Shown here: in pieces, positions 1 to 8,115 of the stretch
How the letters are laid out: each line of letters starts with the position of its first letter
How positions within the stretch are numbered: position 1 is the stretch's first letter
From: Peribacillus tepidiphilus
Lineage (GTDB): Bacteria > Bacillota > Bacilli > Bacillales > DSM-1321
NCBI RefSeq assembly: GCF_009466385.1
Contig: NZ_WIAQ01000009.1
Location: 78,856 to 122,020 of the forward strand
DNA length: 43,165 nucleotides
Reading direction: 5' to 3'
Notes under the pieces: generated by a model
Told to the model about the DNA's origin: nothing
Database searches by the model: none
Seen by the model: the letters and a program-made list of their open reading frames with translations, nothing else
Made by a program: the position numbers and the translations under genes

Positions 1-349
1 CAAAGGTGATACAGAGTAAATGAAGCAGATGGATGGAAGGAAAGATTACACTCTTACCCGGGGAGGTCTGGCTGGCACGCCAAGTAATCTTGGTAACCTA
101 TCTAGTGATAGATAGCTGAACAGTCAGAAGTCAGCAGAAGTCATAGTACTCTTTCAAGCTCGAGATGGAAGAGGAAGGACTGAACAATTAAGGAGAACGA
201 ATTGCTAGGCGTTCATCTTCTGTGTTGAAGCAGACAATCCGATAGGACTTACTTGAAGGAGGAAGTGGTGAATCCCACGGGGGACTTCAAGAGGGTGGAG
301 CAGAAGATGGCACAAATAGAAGAATTCGTTCACGTGGAGAGGATATCTA

Positions 350-1320
350 ATGTTGATGGAACTGATTTTGTCACGGGATAATCTCCTAGCGGCATTAAAA
401 CGAGTCGAACAGAATAAAGGAAGTCACGGAGTAGACGGCATGTCCGTAAAAGACCTACGAAGACACCTCTACGAAAATTGGGACTCCATTCGACAGTCGT
501 TGAGAGAAGGAACCTACAAGCCCTTACCCGTCCGTCGAGTCGAAATCCCGAAACCGAACGGAGGAGTAAGGCTTCTAGGGATCCCTACCGTGACCGATCG
601 TTTCATCCAACAAGCGATTGCCCAAGTGTTGACGAAAATCTTTGATCCGACCTTCTCGGACCATAGCTATGGTTTTCGCCCAGGTAGAAGGGGACATGAT
701 GCGGTTAGGGAAGCAAAGGGTTATATCAAAGAAGGATATCGTTGGGTAGTCGATATAGACCTAGAGAAATTCTTTGACAAGGTGAATCACGACAAACTGA
801 TGGGGATCTTGGCGAAAACGATCAAAGATCGAATTCTACTGAAGTTAATCCGTCGGTATCTTCAATCAGGCGTGATGATCAATGGAGTAGTAATGGAAAC
901 GGACATGGGAACGCCTCAAGGCGGCCCGCTTTGAAAGATAAGATTCGTGAAACTACATCAAGGTCGAAACCGTATCCAATGGAGAAAAGGATTGAGAAAC
1001 TGAACAAGTATTTAATGGGATGGTGCGGATACTTTGCCTTGGCAGAAACACCAAGTAAGTTCAAAGAATTTGATGAATGGATTAGACGAAGGCTTCGGAT
1101 GTGTTTATGGAAAGAATGGAAAACCCCGAAAACAAGAGTTCGGAAACTCAAAGGATTAGGTGTTCCAAGCCATAAAGCATTCGAATGGGGCAATACACGG
1201 AAGGGAAATTGGCGGATTGCCTGCAGTCCCATTTTACATAAAACCCTCGACAACTCCTATTGGAGTCACCAAGGGTTAAGAAGTCTAACCGAAAGGTATC
1301 AGACTCTACGTCATACTTAA
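350..1320 (+). pseudogene. Group II intron reverse transcriptase/maturase (LtrA type), internally deleted
   Basis: The first reading frame (350-934) gives 194 residues of reverse transcriptase: the N-terminal KGSHGVDGM region, the IPKPNGGVRLLGIPTV block, the finger motif SYGFRPGRRGHDA, the first catalytic-aspartate region VVDIDLEKFFD, and MGTPQGGPL. It then hits TGA. A different frame from about 931 to 1320 resumes in the maturase domain (MGWCGYFALAETP, WKTPKTR, LDNSYWSHQG) and runs to the normal C-terminus. The stretch between, which in intact relatives holds the YADD active site and the start of the thumb, is missing; roughly 140 codons are gone and the frame is shifted. It cannot make active enzyme. 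The intron RNA could still splice if a maturase is supplied in trans. Confidence 0.9.
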
Positions 1321-1324
1321 TTGA

Positions 1325-1390
1325 ACCGCCGTATACCGAACGGTACGTACGGTGGTGTGAGAGGTCGGGGGTTAGTCACCCCCTCCTACT
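1325..1390 (+). ncRNA. Group II intron domains V and VI
   Basis: Domain V is the hairpin 1325-1356: ACCGCCGTA pairs with TACGGTGGT (one G-T pair), then a two-base CG bulge, then TACC/GGTA closing a GAAC loop. Domain VI is 1359-1390: GAGAGG and a G-run pair with a C-run and CCTACTC, leaving an unpaired A near the 3' end as the candidate branch-point. Both look intact, unlike the protein gene. Confidence 0.82.
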
Positions 1391-1400
1391 CGATGTTGGG

Positions 1401-1505
1401 CGGGTTCTGCGTTTCTAAAAAAGTGTAAAAAGTTACGATTGGCGGGATTATTCCTGAAGCCCTCGGGATTATTCTGAAAACTGGCGGGAATTTTTTACAT
1501 ATTAT
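1401..1505. repeat. Degenerate tandem array, 21-bp period (array A)
   Basis: Between the intron and pdaA the core CGGGATTATTC starts at 1443 and 1464, and CGGGAATTTTT starts at 1485, exactly 21 bp apart each time. CGGG also occurs at 1401, two periods before 1443, with a decayed copy between. No coding potential is evident. It shares its period, but not its sequence, with the arrays at 2544 and 17565. Confidence 0.7.
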
Positions 1506-1600
1506 CAGTTGGAATCATTCTGTATCTTATATTTTTGCATAGTTTTCACCTCATTTGAAAAAATAGGAGAAAGGATTGATTATGTAAAGGAGGGTGTTTG

Positions 1601-2389
1601 TTGAAAAAGATTGTGTTTTCCGTTGCTTTGTTAGTATGGGCTGTTTTTTCTTATCATGCCTATTCTTATATTCCAAACACACCATATCATTGGGGATTCA
1701 ATAAAGGAAAAAATGGGATGCCGGCCGATGCAGGTGCAAAATACGAAGAAATACTTGAAAAGTATGATGCCGTTTATAAAGGGGATCCAAATAAAAAGCA
1801 CATTTATCTTACTTTTGATAATGGCTACGAAAATGGGTACACAGCACAAATTTTGGATGTGTTAAAAAAACATAAAGTACCCGCTGCATTTTTCATAACC
1901 GGACATTATTTACGCACCGCACCTAAACTAGCTAAGAGAATGGCAGATGAAGGGCATATTATCGGCAATCATTCCTGGCATCACCCTGACATGACTCAAA
2001 TCACAAATGATCGGTTATTTAAAGAATTAGAAATGGTAGAGGAAAAAACAAAAGAAATAACAGAGCTGGAAAGCATGCAATATTTACGTCCGCCTAGAGG
2101 TATTTTTAGCGAAAGAACTTTGGTTGCTGCCAAGGAAGCGGGCTATGTGCATGTATTTTGGTCAGTTGCTTTCAAAGATTGGAACATCGAGCAGCCAAAG
2201 GGTCCGGAATATGCGTATCAACAGGTGATGAATCAAATTCACCCGGGAGCAATTCTTTTGCTTCACACGATTTCGAAGGATAATGCAGATGCTTTAGAAC
2301 GAATCGTAGTCGACTTGAAAAAGCAAGGCTATATTTTTAAAAGCCTGGATGATTTGTATATGGAAAGAGAAACAAAAAAAATCCCATAA
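1601..2389 (+). CDS. pdaA: Polysaccharide deacetylase PdaA (muramic-delta-lactam synthesis, spore cortex)
   Basis: About 262 residues, the length of Bacillus PdaA. An N-terminal hydrophobic segment acts as signal or anchor for export into the forespore space. The NodB-type deacetylase domain shows TFDNGYENGY near residues 71-80, where PdaA has DN in place of the usual DD, the metal-binding HSWHH near 124-128, and LRPPRG near 162. PdaA removes the acetyl group from N-acetylmuramic acid so that muramic delta-lactam can form in spore cortex, which germination enzymes recognise. Two adjacent TTG codons (1598 and 1601) can serve as start; 1601 lies seven bases after AGGAGG (1588-1593) and is preferred. 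The family is usually under forespore sigma-G control; no clear promoter was seen. A large hairpin follows the gene. Confidence 0.93.
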   Translation: MKKIVFSVALLVWAVFSYHAYSYIPNTPYHWGFNKGKNGMPADAGAKYEEILEKYDAVYKGDPNKKHIYLTFDNGYENGYTAQILDVLKKHKVPAAFFITGHYLRTAPKLAKRMADEGHIIGNHSWHHPDMTQITNDRLFKELEMVEEKTKEITELESMQYLRPPRGIFSERTLVAAKEAGYVHVFWSVAFKDWNIEQPKGPEYAYQQVMNQIHPGAILLLHTISKDNADALERIVVDLKKQGYIFKSLDDLYMERETKKIP

Positions 2390-2412
2390 CCTGACCTTTA
2401 TGATGTCTTATT

Positions 2413-2503
2413 AAAGAGACTGTTCCAAACAAAGTTTTCGGGCTTCGTATCATGCTGTGTAACAGATATACGGGGTTTCAGCGTTTGTTGAAACAGTCTC
2501 TTT
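2413..2503. terminator. Large palindrome downstream of pdaA, probable terminator or repeat element
   Basis: AAAGAGACTGTT (2413-2424) pairs with AACAGTCTCTTT (2492-2503), and the inner CAAACAA/TTTGTTG segments extend the stem imperfectly around a loop of about 50 bases. The 3' arm ends in CTCTTTCTG, a weak T-tract. Its size and near-symmetry look more like a dispersed palindromic element that serves as terminator than a simple terminator. Confidence 0.6.
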
Positions 2504-2543
2504 CTGTTAAGGTTTTTAAAAAACAAGCCGGGCGGGCACCTTC

Positions 2544-2648
2544 ATTTAAGCGATCAAATCGATGAATTAAGCGAAAACCTTTGTGATTTAAGCGAAACCT
2601 TTCGTGATTTAAGCGAAACCCCATTCGATTTAAGCAAATTCAAATACT
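2544..2648. repeat. Tandem array, 21-bp period (array B)
   Basis: Five units each contain TTAAGC, at 2546, 2567, 2588, 2609 and 2630, exactly 21 bp apart. The middle units share TTTAAGCGAAACC followed by a variable TTTCGTGA-like tail. The first and last units are more decayed. It lies in the pdaA-glycosylase gap with no coding potential seen. Confidence 0.85.
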
Positions 2649-2783
2649 AGTTAATGAGTCAACACGAAAACATTGTGTGGCGATGAATAATAAGGTTTTA
2701 GAAATAGCAATCCTCTTTTATATTTCAAAAACATAACCCTAAAATAACCCTGTTCACAAAACGATGTTTCATTCTTAAAAACA

Positions 2784-2792
2784 TGCTATAAT
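2784..2792 (+). promoter_or_regulatory. Extended -10 promoter for the glycosylase gene
   Basis: TGCTATAAT is a perfect extended -10 element (TG-n-TATAAT) 31 bases before the ATG at 2824. No good -35 hexamer is present at the right distance, which is common for extended -10 promoters. It would drive the glycosylase and the overlapping broken methyltransferase gene. Confidence 0.55.
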
Positions 2793-2823
2793 ACGGAAAA
2801 TACGCCGTGCATGGAGGAAAAAC

Positions 2824-3711
2824 ATGTTGTGGAATGAAACGTTTTCTGTGAAAGGGCCTTACAATTTTGACCTTGTGTTAGATCGACTTTCCTTAGATCC
2901 TTTACAAGCTATAGATCTTGAAAATAGATGGGTTAAAGTGCCTCTCATGATTGATTCTTCACCGGAAGTGGTAACGGTTCAAGCGATCGGAACGACAGAT
3001 GAGCCTGCCTTTAAGATTACAAATGGAAATCAGGCTGCCAAAGAAAAAATCATTGCGCGCTTGAAAGAAATTTTTCAGTGGCATTTACCATTAGAGCAGG
3101 TTCATGAGCATTTCCGCGATACTAAGCTGAATGCTATTTTTGAAGAGCATCGTGGAACGCCTCTTATACTCGATTTTGACTATTTCAGCTGCTTGGCAAA
3201 ATGTATTATCCATCAGCAGCTAAATCTATCCTTTGCTTATACATTGACAGCTCGGTTTGTTCAAACATTCGGCTTTCAGAAGGATGGTGCATGGTTTTAT
3301 CCGATACCAGAAAAGGTAGCGGAACTAACAGTTGCCGATTTAAGAGAGCTTCAGTTCAGCGCCCGAAAAGCAGAGTATGTGATCGGGCTGGCGACAGAAA
3401 TCGTAGAAGGCAGACTAAACCTTGAACAGTTAAAAGAGAAAAAAGATGAAGAGGTAATTGCTGAATTAACGAGAATTAGAGGCATCGGAAATTGGACGGC
3501 CGAGAATTTTTTACTGTTCGGCTTAGGTAGGCCGAATCTTTTTCCAAAAGCCGATATTGGTATCCAAAATGCTTTGAAAGCATTGTATCAATTAGAAAAC
3601 AAACCTTCTATTGAAGAAATGGAGCTTTTTAGCAAGGATTGGAAGCCTTATTTAAGTTATGCTTCCCTTTATTTATGGAGAAGTATTGAAAAACGGAGTG
3701 TAAAGCAATGA
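2824..3711 (+). CDS. AlkA-type DNA-3-methyladenine glycosylase (YfjP-like)
   Basis: A 295-residue base-excision repair enzyme of the helix-hairpin-helix GPD superfamily, which removes alkylated bases from DNA. The N-terminal half resembles the AlkA beta domain. [15 protein letters not shown] near residue 122 starts the catalytic domain. The helix-hairpin-helix is [18 protein letters not shown] near 217-234, followed by FPKADIGIQ with the catalytic Asp near 243. Start ATG 2824 has GGAGG at 2813-2817. Its TGA overlaps the ATG of the next gene (ATGA), so the two are translationally coupled. The order glycosylase-RlmCD matches yfjP-yfjO of B. subtilis. The precise substrate (3-methyladenine or other alkylated purines) is inferred from the family. 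Confidence 0.88.
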   Translation: MLWNETFSVKGPYNFDLVLDRLSLDPLQAIDLENRWVKVPLMIDSSPEVVTVQAIGTTDEPAFKITNGNQAAKEKIIARLKEIFQWHLPLEQVHEHFRDTKLNAIFEEHRGTPLILDFDYFSCLAKCIIHQQLNLSFAYTLTARFVQTFGFQKDGAWFYPIPEKVAELTVADLRELQFSARKAEYVIGLATEIVEGRLNLEQLKEKKDEEVIAELTRIRGIGNWTAENFLLFGLGRPNLFPKADIGIQNALKALYQLENKPSIEEMELFSKDWKPYLSYASLYLWRSIEKRSVKQ

Positions 3712-5065
3712 AGAAATACGACAACAAGAAAATGGCAAAACAAGAAATGACTCTGCAATTAGGTCAAACGTTTCCTCTTACAATCAAGAGGCTAGGCATA
3801 AACGGAGAGGGTGTTGGCTATTTTAAAAGAGGTGTTGTGTTTGTGCCTGGTGCATTACCAGGTGAAGAAATTGTGGCTGAGGCGACAAAGGTTCATCCGA
3901 AGTTTGCCGAAGCAAAAATTAAAAAGATTCGAAAGAAATCACCTCACAGAGTTGCACCTCCTTGTCCTGTGTACGATCAATGCGGGGGCTGTCAATTGCA
4001 GCATTTATCGTATGAAGGACAGTTAATGGAGAAAAGGGATATCGTCAAACAAGCCTTTGAACGATACGTGAGCAAGCATGTGGATGAAATTGAAATTCGC
4101 AACACAATCGGCATGGACGATCCTTGGTATTACCGCAACAAAAGCCAATTTCAAGTCGGTGTCAGAAATGGGAAAGTGATCGCAGGATTATATGGATTAA
4201 ACTCTCATCATCTTATTGATATCCCGGTTTGTATCGTACAGCACCCGGAATGCAACAAAGTCACAGATACGGTCAAAAGGATACTTCAAGACTTGAATAT
4301 TCCGATGTCCGTGTTGGATTTCAAACGGGTGAAGTACAGCTTGTCATCGTAACGGCTACGAAGGACTTACCGAAAAAAGAGCTGCTCTTAGATCGAATTA
4401 AAGAGCAATTACCGCAAGTAAAATCAATCGTACAAAATATTAACGACAAAGACACGTCTTTAATATTTGGGGAAAAATCGATCCATTTATCCGGAGAAAA
4501 TGTCATTAAAGAGACGTTAGGCGATCTCGCATATGAGTTATCGGCTCGAACCTTCTTCCAATTAAATCCGATTCAAACTGTAAAATTATATAATGAGGCG
4601 AAAAAAGCAGCAAAGCTAACAGGAAAAGAAAACGTTGTGGATGCGTATTGTGGAGTTGGAACCATTGGACTTTGGCTATCTGATCAGGCAAAGGAAGTAA
4701 GAGGCATGGATGTAATTAAGGAATCCATTCTAGACGCCAGAAAAAATGCTGAACGTCATGGAAAGACAAACGTCCATTATGAAACTGGAAAAGCAGAAGA
4801 GATCCTACCGAAATGGATCAAGCAAGGCTGGAAGCCAGATGTTTTAGTGGTCGACCCTCCAAGAAGCGGCTGCGACGATAAACTTCTTGCCACCATCTTA
4901 AAAACCAAGCCTAAAACCGTAGTCTATGTATCCTGTAATCCATCCACCCTTGCAAAGGATTATCAACAGCTTAGTAAGCTATATAAGATCGAGTACATCC
5001 AGCCGGTTGATATGTTTCCACAGACCTCGCATGTGGAGTGTGTGGTGCGATTACATTTGAAATAG
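3708..5065 (+). pseudogene. rlmCD: 23S rRNA (uracil-5-)-methyltransferase RlmCD, disrupted by internal deletion/frameshift
   Basis: The intact enzyme makes m5U in 23S rRNA using S-adenosylmethionine. Frame 1 (3708-about 4310) carries the N-terminal TRAM RNA-binding domain and the iron-sulfur cysteines [10 protein letters not shown], with a further Cys in PVCIVQHP. Frame 2 (about 4310-5065) carries [12 protein letters not shown], the SAM-binding [23 protein letters not shown] and the nucleophile motif [12 protein letters not shown]. The switch falls just after DLNIPMS near 4315. Relatives have about 14-17 more residues between NIP and RVG, so bases appear lost in a number not divisible by three. 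Total length, about 452 codons against about 460 usually, agrees. Translation from 3708 would stop at 4352. A sequencing or assembly error is possible but would have to remove tens of bases. Confidence 0.85.
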
Positions 5066-5068
5066 AAA

Positions 5069-5110
5069 AAGCTCATCCTCATCCTAATTCTATTAGGGTG
5101 AGTTTTTTTT
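5069..5110 (+). terminator. Intrinsic terminator after rlmCD
   Basis: CTCATCCT (5072-5079) pairs with AGGGTGAG (5095-5102, one wobble) and is followed by eight Ts. A-residues precede the stem. Confidence 0.8.
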
Positions 5111-5293
5111 ATGTGACGGGTATTCGCCCTTGAGACTAGCTTTTTGTCAAGAACATCCGTTAGCCAAACTTCAGAGAACAACAAACACCAGTTAGGATTC
5201 AAATAATATTAAGATTGAAAATGGATAATATTAGGTTCGTATGTAAAAACTTAAAAAGCAATGGGTTATTTTAAGTTTTGAGGAGGAATTTAG

Positions 5294-6493
5294 TTGTCTT
5301 TGATTATTAACATCACTGGGATTATTGTTGTAATTGTTATTGCCTATTTATGTTCAAGAAATCGTAAGAGCATAGACTTAAGGTCTATCCTGTTTATGTT
5401 GGTTTTACAATTGATTATAACGTGGTTTATGTTATCCACTAAAATTGGTGATAGAATTATCCAGGTAGTAGCAGATTTTTTCTTATGGCTGATTGATTGT
5501 TCGATGACTGGGATAAACTTCGTATTTGGAGATCTTGCTCCTCTTGATGGAGTTGCTCCTTTTTTCATAAGTGTGTTAATGCCAATTATATTCATCGTTG
5601 CATTCTTTGATATTTTGACATATTTCGGTATTCTTCCAGCATTGATAAATTCTATTGGTTTTGTGCTTTCAAAACTGACTCGAACTCCTCGTTTTGAGAG
5701 CTTCTTTGCAACACAGGTTATGTTTTTAGGGAATAATGAAGTTTTAGCGATCACAAGAAAACAGCTTAATGAAATGGATAATAAACGATTGTTAACGGCG
5801 TGTATGTTAGGGATGTCTTGTGTAAGTGTTGGTGTTCTTGGCGGATACATGCAGCTTATTGATCCGAAATATGTTTTGATTGCGATCCCGTTAAATGCTG
5901 TTGGTGCATTAATCATCACTTCCATAATGAACCCATACAAGGTAACGAAAGAAGAAGACATTGTTTATAATCCAGCTAAAGAAGAAAAGAAAAGAAACTT
6001 CTTTGATATGTTAACCGAAAGCATGCTTACTGGAGGGAAAATGGCGTTAATCATCGCAGCCATGCTGATGGGATTTACTGCATTAATAACAGCTATAAAT
6101 GGTATTTTGGGATTAGTTCATGACAATCTATCCTTAGAAAATATCTTTGCTGTGATCTTTTACCCTTTTACCTACTTAATGGGCGTTACACCATCGAAAA
6201 TATTTACGATATCCCAATTCATGGGTCAGAAATTAGCTACGAATGAATTTATTGCAATGGGAAATTTACATCCAATTTTACCTAAATTAGATCGCCACAC
6301 AGAGGCGGTTATATCAACCTTCCTAGTTTCCTTCTGTAACTTTTCTACCGTTGGGATTATTTTGGGAAGTGTTAAGTCGTTATTTAACGAGGAAAAAACA
6401 TTGTTAATCGCAAAAAATACATGGAGATTACTTGTTTCGGGTCTCCTAGTTTCCTTCTTAACAGGAATGATTACAGGACTGTTTGTATGGTAA
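5294..6493 (+). CDS. nupC: Concentrative nucleoside transporter, NupC family
   Basis: A 399-residue polytopic membrane protein of the CNT family, which imports nucleosides with a cation gradient. The N-terminal short helices, the Gate/nucleoside-recognition segment, and the C-terminal core containing NEFIAMGNL (near residue 315) and SFCNFSTVGIILG (near 350) match NupC. Length matches Bacillus NupC (about 393). Start TTG 5294 lies six bases after AGGAGGA (5281-5287). The final residues run to the stop with no extension. A hairpin shared with the opposing gltT lies downstream. The 230-base upstream gap shows no purine riboswitch or convincing promoter. Which nucleosides are carried cannot be told from sequence. 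Confidence 0.87.
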   Translation: MSLIINITGIIVVIVIAYLCSRNRKSIDLRSILFMLVLQLIITWFMLSTKIGDRIIQVVADFFLWLIDCSMTGINFVFGDLAPLDGVAPFFISVLMPIIFIVAFFDILTYFGILPALINSIGFVLSKLTRTPRFESFFATQVMFLGNNEVLAITRKQLNEMDNKRLLTACMLGMSCVSVGVLGGYMQLIDPKYVLIAIPLNAVGALIITSIMNPYKVTKEEDIVYNPAKEEKKRNFFDMLTESMLTGGKMALIIAAMLMGFTALITAINGILGLVHDNLSLENIFAVIFYPFTYLMGVTPSKIFTISQFMGQKLATNEFIAMGNLHPILPKLDRHTEAVISTFLVSFCNFSTVGIILGSVKSLFNEEKTLLIAKNTWRLLVSGLLVSFLTGMITGLFVW

Positions 6494-6530
6494 AGAATAA
6501 CATCCTAGTTGCGGTATATGCATTAACGAA

Positions 6531-6551
6531 GGCAAGGGAACACCCCTTGCC
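6531..6551. terminator. Shared hairpin between convergent nupC and gltT
   Basis: GGCAAGGG (6531-6538) pairs with CCCTTGCC (6544-6551). On the plus strand it is followed by TTTCAGTTTTG, a moderate T-tract. It probably ends nupC transcription and may also act on the opposing gene. Confidence 0.65.
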
Positions 6552-6581
6552 TTTCAGTTTTGTTCATATAAAAAGAATTTG

Positions 6582-7853
6582 TTAATCAACAGCTACATTC
6601 AATTCTGTGTCATCTACATTCGATTCGCCATTAGGTTGGAATTGACCTTCCCACTTGGAAATGACTACTGCTCCGAGGGAGTTTCCTACTACGTTTACAA
6701 CCGTTCTTGCCATATCAAGGATTCGGTCAATTCCTGCAATAAATGCAAGTCCTTCAACCGGAATTCCTACAGTACCAAGTGTAGCTAGCAATACGACAAA
6801 AGAAACTCCTGGAACACCGGCAATTCCTTTTGAAGTAACCATCAGGACGAGCAATAATGATAATTGTTGAGAGAGAGATAAGTCAATGCCATACATTTGG
6901 GCAATGAATATGGCAGCTAGTGCTTGATATAAAGTAGAACCATCTAGGTTAAATGAATAGCCCGTTGGGATAACAAAAGATGTGATGGATTTCGGACAGC
7001 CGAACTTCTCCATCTTTTCCATGATCTTAGGTAAAACCGTTTCAGAGCTGGCGGTTGAATAGGCGAGAACCAGTTCGTCCTTTAATAACCGCAGCAAAGA
7101 AAAAATATTTACTCCAACGAGTTTAGCCACTCCGCCTAAAATGACAACAATGAAGAATGCCATAGATAGATAAACCGTGATGACAAGCTTTCCTAATGGT
7201 ATAAGTGATTCAAGCCCAAACTTTGAAACTGTTACACCAATTAGGGCAAAAACTCCGAATGGAGCAAATTTCATAATTTGATTCGTAACGTTAAACATAG
7301 CTTCCGCTGTTCCTTGGAAAAATGCGAGAACCGGTTTTCCTTTCTCACCGACCGCTGTAACACCCAATCCAAACAGAACAGAGAAGAAGATGATGGCAAG
7401 CATATCGCCTTTTACGAAAGCTTCGAAGATGTTCTTAGGAACAATGTTCACAAACGTTTCTGCAAAACCATGGCTTTTCACTTCTTCTGCAGTATCTACA
7501 TAGCTATTAATATCTACTTTATCCAGAGATTGCATATCTACTCCGGCACCAGGTTGGAAAATGTTTGCTACCAATAGTCCAACTATAATGGCGATCGTCG
7601 TGATGATTTCAAAATAGATAATCGTCTTACCACCAAGCTTTCCAAGCTTTTTTGTATCGCCCACACTAGCAATTCCAACGATGATGCTGGAAATAACAAT
7701 AGGTATCACAATCATTTTTATGAGCCTTAAAAAGATATCCCCAATCGGCTGTAAATAAGTGCTTACTTCTGGATTACCGTAAAAAATGGCCCCGATTATA
7801 ATACCAAGGACAAGACCAATTAATATTTGCCAAGCTAATCCAATTTTTTTCAT
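6582..7853 (-). CDS. Dicarboxylate/amino acid:cation symporter (GltP/GltT family)
   Basis: A 423-residue inner-membrane transporter of the DAACS (glutamate/aspartate) family. N-terminal helices are followed by the family signatures: the serine-rich reentrant hairpin AYSTASSETVLP near residue 278, PTGYSFNLDGSTLYQ near 308 (the NMDGT-type substrate/sodium site, here NLDGS), the second hairpin SKGIAGVPG near 345, and DRILDMARTVVNVVGN near 382 with the transport-site Asp and Asn residues. A proton- or sodium-coupled uptake of glutamate, aspartate or C4-dicarboxylates follows from the family. Start ATG 7853 has GGGAGG a few bases upstream. It is monocistronic and converges on nupC. A 12-bp palindrome TAATAATTATTA (about 7890-7901) lies upstream; its role is unknown. 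Confidence 0.87.
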   Translation of the reverse strand: MKKIGLAWQILIGLVLGIIIGAIFYGNPEVSTYLQPIGDIFLRLIKMIVIPIVISSIIVGIASVGDTKKLGKLGGKTIIYFEIITTIAIIVGLLVANIFQPGAGVDMQSLDKVDINSYVDTAEEVKSHGFAETFVNIVPKNIFEAFVKGDMLAIIFFSVLFGLGVTAVGEKGKPVLAFFQGTAEAMFNVTNQIMKFAPFGVFALIGVTVSKFGLESLIPLGKLVITVYLSMAFFIVVILGGVAKLVGVNIFSLLRLLKDELVLAYSTASSETVLPKIMEKMEKFGCPKSITSFVIPTGYSFNLDGSTLYQALAAIFIAQMYGIDLSLSQQLSLLLVLMVTSKGIAGVPGVSFVVLLATLGTVGIPVEGLAFIAGIDRILDMARTVVNVVGNSLGAVVISKWEGQFQPNGESNVDDTELNVAVD

Positions 7854-8115
7854 ATATTACCTCCCATAATCTTGATGTATATATATAAATAATAATTATT
7901 AGTTTGTGTCTATATCAAAAAATGATACAACGAAAGTGTAGTATGAGACAATTATTAAGACTTTTGAGGTGAAAATAGTAAATAAACCATTAATTTAGCT
8001 ATGTTTAGCAGAAAAAAATTCTGTCTATTTGTTATATTCACAAAATAAATCGAGAAAATCAATATTTTTTTGAAAAAATATTTTTTATATAGACAATGAA
8101 ATCAGGACATATGGG

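Larger units (their letters stand above)
1..1394 (+). mobile_element. Group II intron, 3' portion (5' end outside window)
   Basis: A retroelement whose RNA is a self-splicing ribozyme and whose internal gene encodes a reverse transcriptase/maturase. The 3' end is clear: domain V and domain VI hairpins follow the maturase gene, and the intron most likely ends at the AT of CTCGAT at 1394, since group II introns end in AY. Bases 1-349 are structured non-coding RNA upstream of the reverse transcriptase gene. The typical GTGYG 5' boundary is not visible, so the 5' end probably lies just outside the window. The protein gene has lost its centre, so the copy cannot move by itself. The 3' exon starts directly before a 21-bp tandem array. 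Confidence 0.88.

Noticed and set aside
5115-5293. Purine riboswitch upstream of nupC
   Set aside because: The conserved core blocks and the three-way junction pattern are absent, and no terminator/antiterminator pair lies before the start.
5344-5961. 205-codon open frame on the minus strand
   Set aside because: It is antisense to nupC, whose transporter motifs are clear; no ribosome binding site or domain supports it.
7890-7901. Fur/PerR-like operator upstream of the dicarboxylate symporter
   Set aside because: TAATAATTATTA is palindromic but lacks the outer matches of Fur or PerR boxes and could arise by chance in an AT-rich gap.
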